Of a stretch of DNA of 5,275 nucleotides, positions 1 to 5,275 are shown piece by piece. Under the pieces are notes generated by a model, which was not told the origin of the DNA, searched no databases, and saw only the letters and a list, made by a program, of their open reading frames with translations. Positions within the stretch are counted from its first letter, which is position 1. Each line of letters starts with the position of its first letter. The translations under genes were made by a program, and so were the position numbers. Location of the stretch: contig DASZZV010000435.1 of assembly GCA_035544835.1 (NCBI GenBank), positions 1 to 5,275 on the forward strand, written 5' to 3'. The DNA comes from DASZZV01 sp035544835. Its GTDB lineage: Bacteria > Acidobacteriota > Thermoanaerobaculia > Gp7-AA8.

Positions 1-160
1 GAGATCGATCCTCGGCAAAACCTATTCGCGGATCGATCAAGTAGAGGTTCCCCGCGGCCCCAGCCGAGGGTGTGGGCTGTGGCGTGGAAGTCGCGCATCC
101 TCCTGTGAGGAGCGCGAGGGTCACCGCGATGGCGGGGAAGAGGCTTCGGACATTTCGCAT
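1..160 (-). CDS. Probable lipoprotein, N-terminal part only (runs off left edge)
   Basis: An open frame runs leftward from an ATG at 160-158 to the window edge without a stop, giving 53 residues. The protein begins MRNVRSLFPAIAVTLALLTG, with two arginines, then a hydrophobic stretch at about residues 7-19, then a Gly-Gly-Cys at 20-22. This is the layout of a type II (lipoprotein) signal peptide with lipidation at Cys22. The residue at -3 is Thr with Leu at -4, so the lipobox is imperfect. A Thr/Pro/Ser/Ala-rich linker follows (about 23-37), as is common after the lipidated cysteine, and then the start of a folded part (NLYLIDPRIGF). Upstream there is only a weak GGCGG-like ribosome site. The gene lies 70 bases downstream of miaA on the same strand and may belong to the same transcript. 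The function of the mature domain cannot be told from this fragment. The signal peptide is seen directly; export to an outer membrane is inferred. Confidence 0.72.
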   Translation of the reverse strand, partial: MRNVRSLFPAIAVTLALLTGGCATSTPQPTPSAGAAGNLYLIDPRIGFAEDRS

Positions 161-230
161 TGTGAAACCGCCGTTGTGATGGAGATTTTTTGCAGGGCCT
201 GATTCAAGTTCGTGGTTCGAGTCGCAGATC

Positions 231-1214
231 TTAACCCGACGAGGGAAAGCCTGCGCTCCGATCCAGCAGATGAACAATCCGCGCCAGCTTTGCTTCCATG
301 CTCAGAGTGGCGTCCAGAGGATTCATATCCTCGGCTCGAAGGAAGGTCCGCTGGCGCTTGGCGTAGGCGCGAGTACGGCGCTGGGTCTCAGACACAGCCT
401 CCGCGGCGGCGAGCTCCCCGTCGAGCAGTCGCACCGCTTCGCGATAGCCGATCGACGAGAACGGCCTGGAGGCACGGTCGTGCTTCGCCAGCAGCGCTCG
501 CGTTTCGTCGACCAGTCCGCAATGGAACATCTCCACGACTCTGCTCTCCAGCCTCTGTCGGAGAAGTGGAGGCGGAAGCTGTAGGGCCACGCGGCAGGTT
601 CGAACTGCCGGCGTGCCGGCTTTGCCCGGTCGTGCCCAACTGCTGATCGGCTTTCCCGACAGCAGGTAGACCTCCAACGCCCGTTCGAGCCGATGGCGAT
701 CGCTTACCGAGATCCGACCCCCACTGACCGGGTCGACGTGCATGAGCCAGCGATGGAGTCGCTCCGAGCCGTTGCGGGCTACAGAAATGCGCCGGAGGCG
801 TTTGCGGATCAGGTCATTCTTCCCGGGGAGTGTCGGAAGGCCGTGCAGGAAAGCGCGCAGGTAGAAGAAGGTGCCGCCAACGAGAATGGGTGTCTTGCCT
901 CGCTCGATGATCTCAGCGCAGGCACTCCGCGCCGCGATTTCATACAGGGCGGCGTCGAAATGCTCCTCGGGCTCGATGATGTCGATCAGATGATGACGGA
1001 TCCCTCTCCGTTCCTCGGGCGTCGGTTTGGAGCTGCCGATGTCGAAGCCTCGATAGATCTGAATCGAGTCATAGTTGACGATCTCGCCGCCGATCTCTTC
1101 AGCAAGCGCGAGGGCGAGTGCACTCTTGCCGATGCCGGTTGGTCCGGCGATTACGACGGGCAGCACATCAGTGTCTTGGTCGAAGGCCCGGGCCATGAGT
1201 CCTGTCGTGCTCAT
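231..1214 (-). CDS. miaA: tRNA dimethylallyltransferase MiaA
   Basis: MiaA transfers a dimethylallyl group from dimethylallyl diphosphate to N6 of adenosine 37 in tRNAs that read codons starting with U, giving i6A in the cytoplasm. The 327 residues carry the family landmarks in order: P-loop GPTGIGKS (24-31); DSIQIYRGFDIGSSKPT (49-65), holding the Asp and Tyr region that contacts substrate; HHLID (74-78); GGTFFYLRAFLHGL (113-126); DRHRLERALEVY (172-183); SIGYREA (254-260); and RAYAKRQRTFLR (282-293). Length is close to the usual 300-320, and the stop is TAA. The ATG at 1214 overlaps the upstream zinc-ribbon gene by 47 bases. A second in-frame ATG at 1196 (residue 7) is equally plausible, with AGGA just upstream, though closely spaced. 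The P-loop would then start at residue 18. Overlap with the upstream gene suggests translational coupling. The identification is secure; the exact start is not. Confidence 0.96.
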   Translation of the reverse strand: MSTTGLMARAFDQDTDVLPVVIAGPTGIGKSALALALAEEIGGEIVNYDSIQIYRGFDIGSSKPTPEERRGIRHHLIDIIEPEEHFDAALYEIAARSACAEIIERGKTPILVGGTFFYLRAFLHGLPTLPGKNDLIRKRLRRISVARNGSERLHRWLMHVDPVSGGRISVSDRHRLERALEVYLLSGKPISSWARPGKAGTPAVRTCRVALQLPPPLLRQRLESRVVEMFHCGLVDETRALLAKHDRASRPFSSIGYREAVRLLDGELAAAEAVSETQRRTRAYAKRQRTFLRAEDMNPLDATLSMEAKLARIVHLLDRSAGFPSSG

Positions 1215-1503
1215 CCTCGATGATCCGGCGGAGATGTTCGCGGCAGTAAATATCCCCCTTCTTGACCGGCCGGCCGCACACGGAGCAGCGGCCCCGGGCG
1301 GCGGGCTTGGGATCGCGTTTCTTGAAGAAACCGAGAATGAAGCCGCTCACCCCGGCGAGGACGCCCACCACCCCGGCCTTCATGAGCATGTCGCCCGACG
1401 TGAAGGCCCCGATGGCCGTGTCCGGATACGTCTCGTGCACGACATAGAGTGCGAACGAAATCAGGACGATCCAAAGACCTGCTCGCAGAAGGGTTACGGA
1501 CAT
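1168..1503 (-). CDS. Small two-TM membrane protein with C-terminal zinc-ribbon-like motif, function unknown
   Basis: I do not recognise this 111-residue protein as a named family. It has two predicted membrane segments, about residues 5-22 (LLRAGLWIVLISFALYVV) and 40-60. The second is Gly-rich with the KKR cluster after it, which suggests a cytoplasmic C-terminus. A soluble tail then holds C73-x2-C76-x10-C87-x2-H90 (CSVCGRPVKKGDIYCREH), a zinc-knuckle/ribbon arrangement. The tail ends in a charged, His-rich segment (residues 91-111). I chose the ATG at 1503 because it lies 25 bases past the comEC stop and puts the first membrane segment at the N-terminus. The frame stays open to an ATG at 1602, but that would overlap comEC and add an unlikely 33 residues. 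No strong ribosome site is visible, so it probably depends on coupling to comEC. Its 3' end overlaps miaA. The gene's reality is supported by the coherent membrane and metal motifs and by its tight fit between two genes; a role is unknown. Confidence 0.82.
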   Translation of the reverse strand: MSVTLLRAGLWIVLISFALYVVHETYPDTAIGAFTSGDMLMKAGVVGVLAGVSGFILGFFKKRDPKPAARGRCSVCGRPVKKGDIYCREHLRRIIEDEHDRTHGPGLRPRH

Positions 1504-1528
1504 GACTGTGTCCAGATGGTAAGAGGTT

Positions 1529-3844
1529 CTAAGGAAGGTAGTCAATTTGGGTGGTGAGGAAAAGATGATGGTGAAGGAAGGAAATCCTGATATCGCCATC
1601 AAGGTCGGTCCGCAAGACCCGCGTGTGCGTCTCCCGGAGCCGCTCGAGGACCTCGACGTGCGGATGACCGAAATAGTTGCGCCGGCCGCAGGAGATCAGG
1701 GCGATCCGCGGTGATGCGGCGGCAAGGAAAGGCATGGTTGAAGAGCTGCGGCTGCCATGGTGGGCGACTTTCAGCACGTCGGAGCGCAGCTCCCGGCCGT
1801 GTTCATCGAGCAGTCTCCCTTCAGCCTCTCGCTCGATGTCTCCGGTAAGAAGGAGTGTCCGGCCGTCGATCGAAGCCTGGATGACAGCGGAGCTGTTGTT
1901 CTCCGGAGCTCTCTTGAACCGTAGCGCCTGGGTCCAGATGCACACCCCGATACGGTCGATCTGTGCGTGATCCATCCGATCGAGAAAGCGTACGCGTACT
2001 GGTCGGTCTCCGATCGCCGCAAACATCTCTTCGGCGCACTGCGAGTGGAGATGGCGTCGCGCGATCCATAGCTCGTCGACAATCAGATTACGCAGCACTG
2101 ATGGCAGGCCTCCGCAATGATCCGGATGTGGGTGAGACAAAACGACCACCGATAGATGCGTTACGCCGCGATCGATCAGCTTCGGCAGAAGGACGCGATC
2201 GCCGAAGCGCAGGTTTCCCGGGTGACCTCCACCGTCCACGAGCATCGACGCCTCCCCACTTCTCAGCAGAATCGAATCCCCCTGCCCGACATCGAGGACC
2301 TCGATCTGCGGTGACGCAACGCTCTTCAGCAGATGTGCGGTCACCAATCCCGAAGCGAGTGGAACGAGCAACAGAAGGGGTGCGAGACGCGACACCCTTC
2401 TCGTAAAGGTCGCGGTAATTAGAACGAACAGCGCGTACGACACGATCGTGATCATGGCCGGCGCAGCGACGGCAATTCCGGTGAGCCGTGTCGCGCCGAT
2501 CATGTTGTTGACGATCATGGCGAGATCGTTCAGGCGATCTGTTCCCGTCAGGAGCACTGCCGTCAGGTCGGGCATCCCGGCCAGTGCGGTCACTGCTCCG
2601 GCTGCCGCGAGAGCGCACATCGCCCCGAGCGGCGGCAGCAGGATGATCGTGATGAGCGAGCTTCCAAAGGCGTAGCGATGGAAGAACTGAAGGGTCAGCG
2701 GAACGGTCGTCAGCTCCGCCGTGGCCGCGAAGAGAAACGTTCTGCCCGCCGTAGAGCGGACTCGATACTCGCGCACCAGCGGGCGGGCGATGAGAATCAG
2801 TCCGCCGGTGGCACCGTACGTCAGAAGGAAGCCGGCCTTTGCCAGGTCGTCAGGTACGAACAGCAGTCGGAGCATTGCCGAGAGGAAAAAGAGATTCTCA
2901 ATCGGTGTAGGACGACGCATTAGACGTGAGACAGAAAAGAGCGCCAGCATTGCTGCCGACCGGCTGACCGAGGGGTCGTTGCCGATGAATCGCGCGATGA
3001 AGATCGAGAAGGCGAGCAGCGCCAGATCGATCACGAACGGGCGCTCCAGCCATATCAGCGAGGCGGCGATGAGCCCGGCGGCGACGGCGAGCTGGAGCCC
3101 TGAAAAGACGAGCAGGTGGTAGGTCCCGCCGTGTTGGTAGGCGTCCAGGATGTCGTCGGGGAGCTCACCACTTCGTCCCAGCAGGAGAGCGCCGGCCAGC
3201 GCTGCACCGCGTGCGGAGCGCTCGTCGACTACGCTGGTCGCGAACAGGTGCGCAATGTGACGGTTCCAGCTCAGAGGGTCGAGCGGAGAGGATCTACCCG
3301 ACGGGGTCAGTAACCGTGCTGACTTCACCCGGAGCATGAGTGCTCCCGATTCGGTCCGATCCAGGAAACCCTCTGCCTCGATGTGAGAGCTGGCGTCGAA
3401 GGGAGGCGCAGCGGGCGCGAGCAGCGTGATCTGCTGGTTGATTCGTCCGACTGTGGCGCGGCCGTTGGCCTCTGTGATGATGTCGAAGTGCGGAGCGCGA
3501 AGACTCGCCCCACCACGCTGCTCGATCGACCACCCTCGATGGAGCGGCACCCGTACTCTCGTGAAGCGGCCTGCAGGTGTGGCTGCCAGCGATCGATTCT
3601 CCCGGTCAACGGTCGTTCGATGCCAGTCTGAGACGGTCAGTCCCAGCGCCGCAAAGAGAACGATCACTGCCGCGCGCGCCGGAATCCTTTCTCTCCTGCG
3701 GAGCACAGATAGGAGAATTGCCATCGCGGCGAGTGCGGCGGCACTCTTCCCGGGCGCAATCAGTAACGTTGAAGCGGTGAGGCCCAGCACGAAGGCAAGG
3801 CAGGGAAGCGCTGCTGGAATTCGATGTCGAAGATCATCTTGCAA
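1529..3844 (-). CDS. comEC: ComEC/Rec2 DNA-uptake channel with C-terminal metallo-beta-lactamase domain
   Basis: ComEC forms the inner-membrane channel through which single-stranded DNA enters during natural transformation. At 771 residues it has the full three-part layout: an N-terminal membrane pair and soluble DUF4131-like region (about 10-190), the polytopic Competence domain (about 210-505), and a metallo-beta-lactamase domain (about 513-758). Competence-domain landmarks are GTYHLLVFSGLQ (240-251), GNDPSVSRSAAML (288-300), AGFLLTYGATGGLIL (337-351) and the ELTTVPLTLQFFHRYAFGSS stretch (377-396). The C-terminal domain shows VLDVGQGDSILL (516-527), HPHPDH (571-576), LLTGD (665-669), HHGS (695-698) and GHPH (726-729), so its metal ligands look intact and it may be a nuclease. 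The start codon is TTG at 3844-3842. An in-frame TAA lies immediately upstream and the next in-frame ATG is residue 41, which would remove the first membrane segment. It overlaps the methyltransferase gene by 11 bases. The SGLH motif reads SGLQ here. Confidence 0.96.
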   Translation of the reverse strand: MQDDLRHRIPAALPCLAFVLGLTASTLLIAPGKSAAALAAMAILLSVLRRRERIPARAAVIVLFAALGLTVSDWHRTTVDRENRSLAATPAGRFTRVRVPLHRGWSIEQRGGASLRAPHFDIITEANGRATVGRINQQITLLAPAAPPFDASSHIEAEGFLDRTESGALMLRVKSARLLTPSGRSSPLDPLSWNRHIAHLFATSVVDERSARGAALAGALLLGRSGELPDDILDAYQHGGTYHLLVFSGLQLAVAAGLIAASLIWLERPFVIDLALLAFSIFIARFIGNDPSVSRSAAMLALFSVSRLMRRPTPIENLFFLSAMLRLLFVPDDLAKAGFLLTYGATGGLILIARPLVREYRVRSTAGRTFLFAATAELTTVPLTLQFFHRYAFGSSLITIILLPPLGAMCALAAAGAVTALAGMPDLTAVLLTGTDRLNDLAMIVNNMIGATRLTGIAVAAPAMITIVSYALFVLITATFTRRVSRLAPLLLLVPLASGLVTAHLLKSVASPQIEVLDVGQGDSILLRSGEASMLVDGGGHPGNLRFGDRVLLPKLIDRGVTHLSVVVLSHPHPDHCGGLPSVLRNLIVDELWIARRHLHSQCAEEMFAAIGDRPVRVRFLDRMDHAQIDRIGVCIWTQALRFKRAPENNSSAVIQASIDGRTLLLTGDIEREAEGRLLDEHGRELRSDVLKVAHHGSRSSSTMPFLAAASPRIALISCGRRNYFGHPHVEVLERLRETHTRVLRTDLDGDIRISFLHHHLFLTTQIDYLP
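3834..3844 (-). promoter_or_regulatory. 11-base stop/start overlap coupling rlmD to comEC
   Basis: The methyltransferase TGA is at 3836-3834 and the comEC TTG at 3844-3842, in different frames. No Shine-Dalgarno-like purine run is visible upstream of the TTG on the minus strand. Translation of comEC is therefore probably initiated by ribosomes finishing rlmD. The rare start codon would keep ComEC output low, which suits a membrane channel. The overlap is seen directly; coupling is inferred. Confidence 0.6.
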
Positions 3845-5003
3845 TTAGAAACGAGGAGAGCGTTTCGAGGTGGTGGGTATTCGGAAACAGATCGACGAGG
3901 TCGAGTGTGTGGAGCACCCAACCGCTGCGCGACAGCAACGCAGCATCACGTGCGAAGGTTACTGGATCGCAGGAGAGATAACAAATTTTCTCGGTTCCCT
4001 GCCTCGCCAGGGCCGTTACCGCCTCGTGCGAGAGGCCGGCTCGCGGCGGATCGACCATGATGAAAGGCGCAGCGATTTTCGAGGTGCCAAGGAAGTGCTC
4101 CGCGGTGACATGGCGAGCCTCGACGTTCGAGAACGACTCGGTGTTCCGCCGGGCGAAACGGTGCGAGGTGTCAGATGCCTCGACCGTGATGACCCTCTCG
4201 AAAAGATAAGCCAGCGGAAGAGTGAAGAATCCGACTCCGGCGTATAGATCGATGGCCAGGGAGCGATCGTGCGTCGTGCCGGCCATCTTCGAGACGAGCT
4301 GCAGCATCTTCGGAAGAAGGTGGCGATTGACCTGGAAGAATGAGGAGGTGGAGAGGCGGAACGAATGCCCTTCCACGTCGATCGTCACTTCCTGTACCGA
4401 TTCCTCAGCGGCGACGGATGTAAAAAACCCTTCCCTCTCGAAAGTCTCGATGTCGGAGGTGCCGCTGGTGTCTGCGAGACGCCGGAGATTGCGGAGCACC
4501 TCCGGTCCGACCACCTCGCACCTTTCCGACAGTGGAACAACGTCATGGGACTTTCTGGCGAAAAACCCCACCTCTCCTCTGACATTCCGATGCAGGCGGC
4601 TGCGAAGTCGGTAATTGAGCGGCGATGGATGGATCGAGATCTTCGGCACCTGCTCCGGTTTGAATTTTCCGACGCGGATCAGGGAGTCGAGCAGGATCTT
4701 TTTCTTGGCGCGCAGCTGGGCGTCGAGGCGGAGAGAGGTCCAGTCGCAGCCGCCGCACTCCGCCGCGACGGGACAGGGCTCGACGCGGCGCTCCTCGCTC
4801 GGCTTCAGCATCTCGACGACCTCGCCGCGAGCGAATCCCTTCTTTACCTCCGTAACCCGCACCGAGGCAACGTCACCCGGATAGAGTCCCGGCACGAAGA
4901 GCGTGAATCCCTCCACCCGGGCCAGAGCATCACCACCGGCGACGAGGAGTACAGGTTCGGCAGTGACGAGGGCGCCGACGGCGAAGGGCGGAGTCGAAGT
5001 CAT
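3834..5003 (-). CDS. rlmD: RumA/RlmD-family 23S rRNA (uracil-5-)-methyltransferase
   Basis: This SAM-dependent enzyme makes 5-methyluridine in RNA, most likely in 23S rRNA. The 389 residues hold an N-terminal TRAM-type RNA-binding barrel (about 10-66), then four cysteines placed as in the family's 4Fe-4S cluster: C77-x5-C83-x2-C86 and C162 in LSERCEVV. The methyltransferase part shows FFQVN (222-226), the SAM-binding DLYAGVGFFTLPLA (252-265), VEAS (274-277), DPPRAGL (318-324), the nucleophile Cys345 in YLSCDP, and the general-base Glu380 in HHLET. All catalytic residues are present. The protein is somewhat shorter than E. coli RlmD (433). Sequence alone does not separate RlmD (U1939), RlmC (U747) and the dual RlmCD type; TrmA is less likely because it lacks the iron-sulfur cysteines. 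It starts with ATG at 5003 and has no clear ribosome site. It is the first gene of the leftward cluster; its stop overlaps the comEC start. Confidence 0.94.
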   Translation of the reverse strand: MTSTPPFAVGALVTAEPVLLVAGGDALARVEGFTLFVPGLYPGDVASVRVTEVKKGFARGEVVEMLKPSEERRVEPCPVAAECGGCDWTSLRLDAQLRAKKKILLDSLIRVGKFKPEQVPKISIHPSPLNYRLRSRLHRNVRGEVGFFARKSHDVVPLSERCEVVGPEVLRNLRRLADTSGTSDIETFEREGFFTSVAAEESVQEVTIDVEGHSFRLSTSSFFQVNRHLLPKMLQLVSKMAGTTHDRSLAIDLYAGVGFFTLPLAYLFERVITVEASDTSHRFARRNTESFSNVEARHVTAEHFLGTSKIAAPFIMVDPPRAGLSHEAVTALARQGTEKICYLSCDPVTFARDAALLSRSGWVLHTLDLVDLFPNTHHLETLSSFLIAR

Positions 5004-5133
5004 GGAATGACTTTAACGCGATAGGGGAGGCGGTACCGAGACTAGATGAATTGTGAATGCTTAGCTCTGAATTGAGTCTGCTGATCCTCGGCGCGAACTC
5101 TCCCCTCTCCCCGGCGGGGAGAGGGTGGCGCCG
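5004..5133. other. Non-coding region upstream of the leftward cluster
   Basis: No credible reading frame covers this stretch on either strand. It should hold the promoter for the rlmD-comEC-miaA cluster on the minus strand. I see only weak candidates there, such as TTCACA around 5053-5058 without a well-spaced -10 box, so no promoter is called. The right part contains the GC-rich palindrome listed separately. Confidence 0.5.
5103..5125. repeat. REP-like GC-rich palindrome (10-bp stem, 3-base loop)
   Basis: The left arm CCCTCTCCCC (5103-5112) is the exact reverse complement of the right arm GGGGAGAGGG (5116-5125), with loop GGC. From memory, this CCCTCTCCCC/GGGGAGAGGG hairpin is a widespread intergenic repeat in many GC-rich bacteria. 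It is usually followed by GGTGGCGCC and a second small hairpin ending in GGGTGAGGG. Here the first part of that sequence (GTGGCGCCG, 5125-5133) is present but the rest is missing. There is no T-run on either side, so it does not look like an intrinsic terminator. The palindrome is seen directly; the repeat-family assignment is recall. Confidence 0.75.
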
Positions 5134-5141
5134 TGGTACAG

Positions 5142-5160
5142 ACCGGGAACATAGGTAACA
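5142..5160 (+). repeat. 19-bp direct repeat, copy 1, in IS leader
   Basis: The 19-base unit ACCGGGAACATAGGTAACA is repeated exactly at 5167-5185, with a 6-base spacer (CTTCGA) and a period of 25. It sits close to the likely IS left end, where transposase-binding sites are expected. A role as a transposase or regulator binding site is inferred. Confidence 0.9.
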
Positions 5161-5166
5161 CTTCGA

Positions 5167-5185
5167 ACCGGGAACATAGGTAACA
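5167..5185 (+). repeat. 19-bp direct repeat, copy 2, in IS leader
   Basis: This is the second exact copy of the unit at 5142-5160; the flanking bases differ on both sides, so the match is exactly 19 bases. It ends 38 bases before the transposase start codon, so a protein bound here could also affect transposase transcription. Confidence 0.9.
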
Positions 5186-5210
5186 GTCAGCCGGAGCCGT
5201 AAAAGGGATC

Positions 5211-5218
5211 GAGGAGGT
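5211..5218 (+). promoter_or_regulatory. Strong Shine-Dalgarno for the transposase
   Basis: GAGGAGGT lies 5 bases before the ATG at 5224. It is the only strong ribosome site in the window, and it fixes the transposase start. The chromosomal genes beside it have weak or no visible sites. Confidence 0.85.
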
Positions 5219-5223
5219 CTTCG

Positions 5224-5275
5224 ATGCCTTGGGAGGCTACGAGCGTGAAAGATCAGAGGGTGCGGTTTGTCCGGG
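5224..5275 (+). CDS. IS481-family transposase, N-terminal 17 codons only
   Basis: The frame from ATG 5224 reads MPWEATSVKDQRVRFVR before the window ends. This matches the usual start of IS481-family transposases (MPWK..SVM.ER.RFV), which goes on to a helix-turn-helix DNA-binding part and a DDE integrase catalytic domain of the rve type. Only the N-terminal edge is seen, so it cannot be said whether the gene is intact. It is transcribed away from the rlmD-comEC cluster and has its own strong ribosome site. The assignment rests on the short N-terminal motif plus the repeated leader, and both agree. Confidence 0.8.
   Translation, partial: MPWEATSVKDQRVRFVR

Larger units (their letters stand above)
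5134..5275 (+). mobile_element. Left end of an IS481-family insertion sequence (partial)
   Basis: The element enters the window from the right. It is recognised from the start of a transposase with the IS481-type N-terminus, and from the leader of repeated ACCGGGAACATAGGTAACA units that I associate with this IS group. The left boundary is an estimate: the REP-like repeat seems to stop after 5133 and the IS-like sequence begins TGGTACAGACC. The inverted repeat cannot be checked because the right end lies outside the window. Confidence 0.7.

Noticed and set aside
186..191. Run of six T on the plus strand as a possible terminator tail.
   Set aside because: All genes nearby run on the minus strand, where it is an A-run, and there is no GC-rich hairpin directly before it.
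205..226. GGTTCGAGTC reminiscent of a tRNA T-loop in the gap after miaA.
   Set aside because: The flanking bases do not form a T-stem and no other tRNA arms are present.
592..610. Perfect 6-bp stem with a GTTCGAA loop that resembles a tRNA T-arm.
   Set aside because: It lies inside miaA coding sequence, and no acceptor stem, D-arm or anticodon arm is found around it.
876..888. MiaA GGTFFY in place of the common GGTGLY.
   Set aside because: This segment varies in the family (E. coli has GGTMLY as I recall it), so it is not a sign of lost function.
212..1223. Plus-strand open frames opposite miaA.
   Set aside because: The translations are low-complexity Arg/Ala/Pro-rich or featureless and lie opposite a clear enzyme gene.
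1504..1602. 33-residue N-terminal extension of the zinc-ribbon protein from an ATG at 1602.
   Set aside because: It overlaps the end of comEC in another frame and would place an unrelated polar/hydrophobic mix before the first membrane helix; the ATG at 1503 fits better.
4365..5024. 219-codon open frame on the plus strand.
   Set aside because: It is antisense to the well-supported methyltransferase gene, lacks recognisable motifs, and is expected in GC-rich DNA.
5103..5125. The GC-rich palindrome as a rho-independent terminator.
   Set aside because: No T-tract follows on either strand, and it lies upstream of, not after, the leftward genes.
5142..5185. The repeated 19-mers as a CRISPR fragment.
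   Set aside because: There are only two copies with a 6-base spacer, and they sit immediately before an IS transposase.

Overview
The window is bacterial chromosomal DNA, GC-rich by eye. It carries a compact leftward (minus-strand) gene cluster, and the start of an insertion sequence enters from the right on the plus strand. A lipoprotein-type signal peptide at the left edge and a full-length ComEC suggest a diderm, environmental bacterium. The spread of motifs and the IS481-type element would fit Acidobacteriota or a similar GC-rich lineage, but that placement is a guess and nothing in the window proves it.

Reading in the direction of transcription (right to left), the cluster is: (1) an RlmD/RumA-family 23S rRNA 5-methyluridine methyltransferase (5003-3834); (2) comEC, the inner-membrane DNA-uptake channel with a C-terminal metallo-beta-lactamase domain (3844-1529, TTG start, overlapping the previous gene by 11 bases); (3) a small unnamed protein with two membrane segments and a Cys3His zinc-binding motif (1503-1168); (4) miaA, tRNA dimethylallyltransferase (1214-231, overlapping the previous gene by up to 47 bases); and (5) after a 70-base gap, the first 53 codons of a probable lipoprotein that runs off the left edge (160 to <1). 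The overlaps and short gaps point to one transcript with translational coupling. Two members modify RNA, one takes up DNA and two are uncharacterised envelope proteins, so the grouping looks more like a housekeeping operon than one pathway.

The right end (5004-5275) is different. It holds a non-coding stretch upstream of the methyltransferase, then a perfect 10-bp-stem GC-rich palindrome of a REP-like type (5103-5125), then two exact 19-bp direct repeats (5142-5160 and 5167-5185). A strong Shine-Dalgarno follows, with the first 17 codons of an IS481-family transposase (5224 onward). The palindrome looks like the left part of a longer common intergenic repeat that the IS interrupts near position 5133.

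I found no CRISPR array, rRNA, tRNA, or convincing rho-independent terminator. No wholly new system is evident. The best candidates for a second look are the small zinc-ribbon membrane protein between comEC and miaA, the His-to-Gln change in the conserved SGLH motif of ComEC, and the repeat/IS junction.
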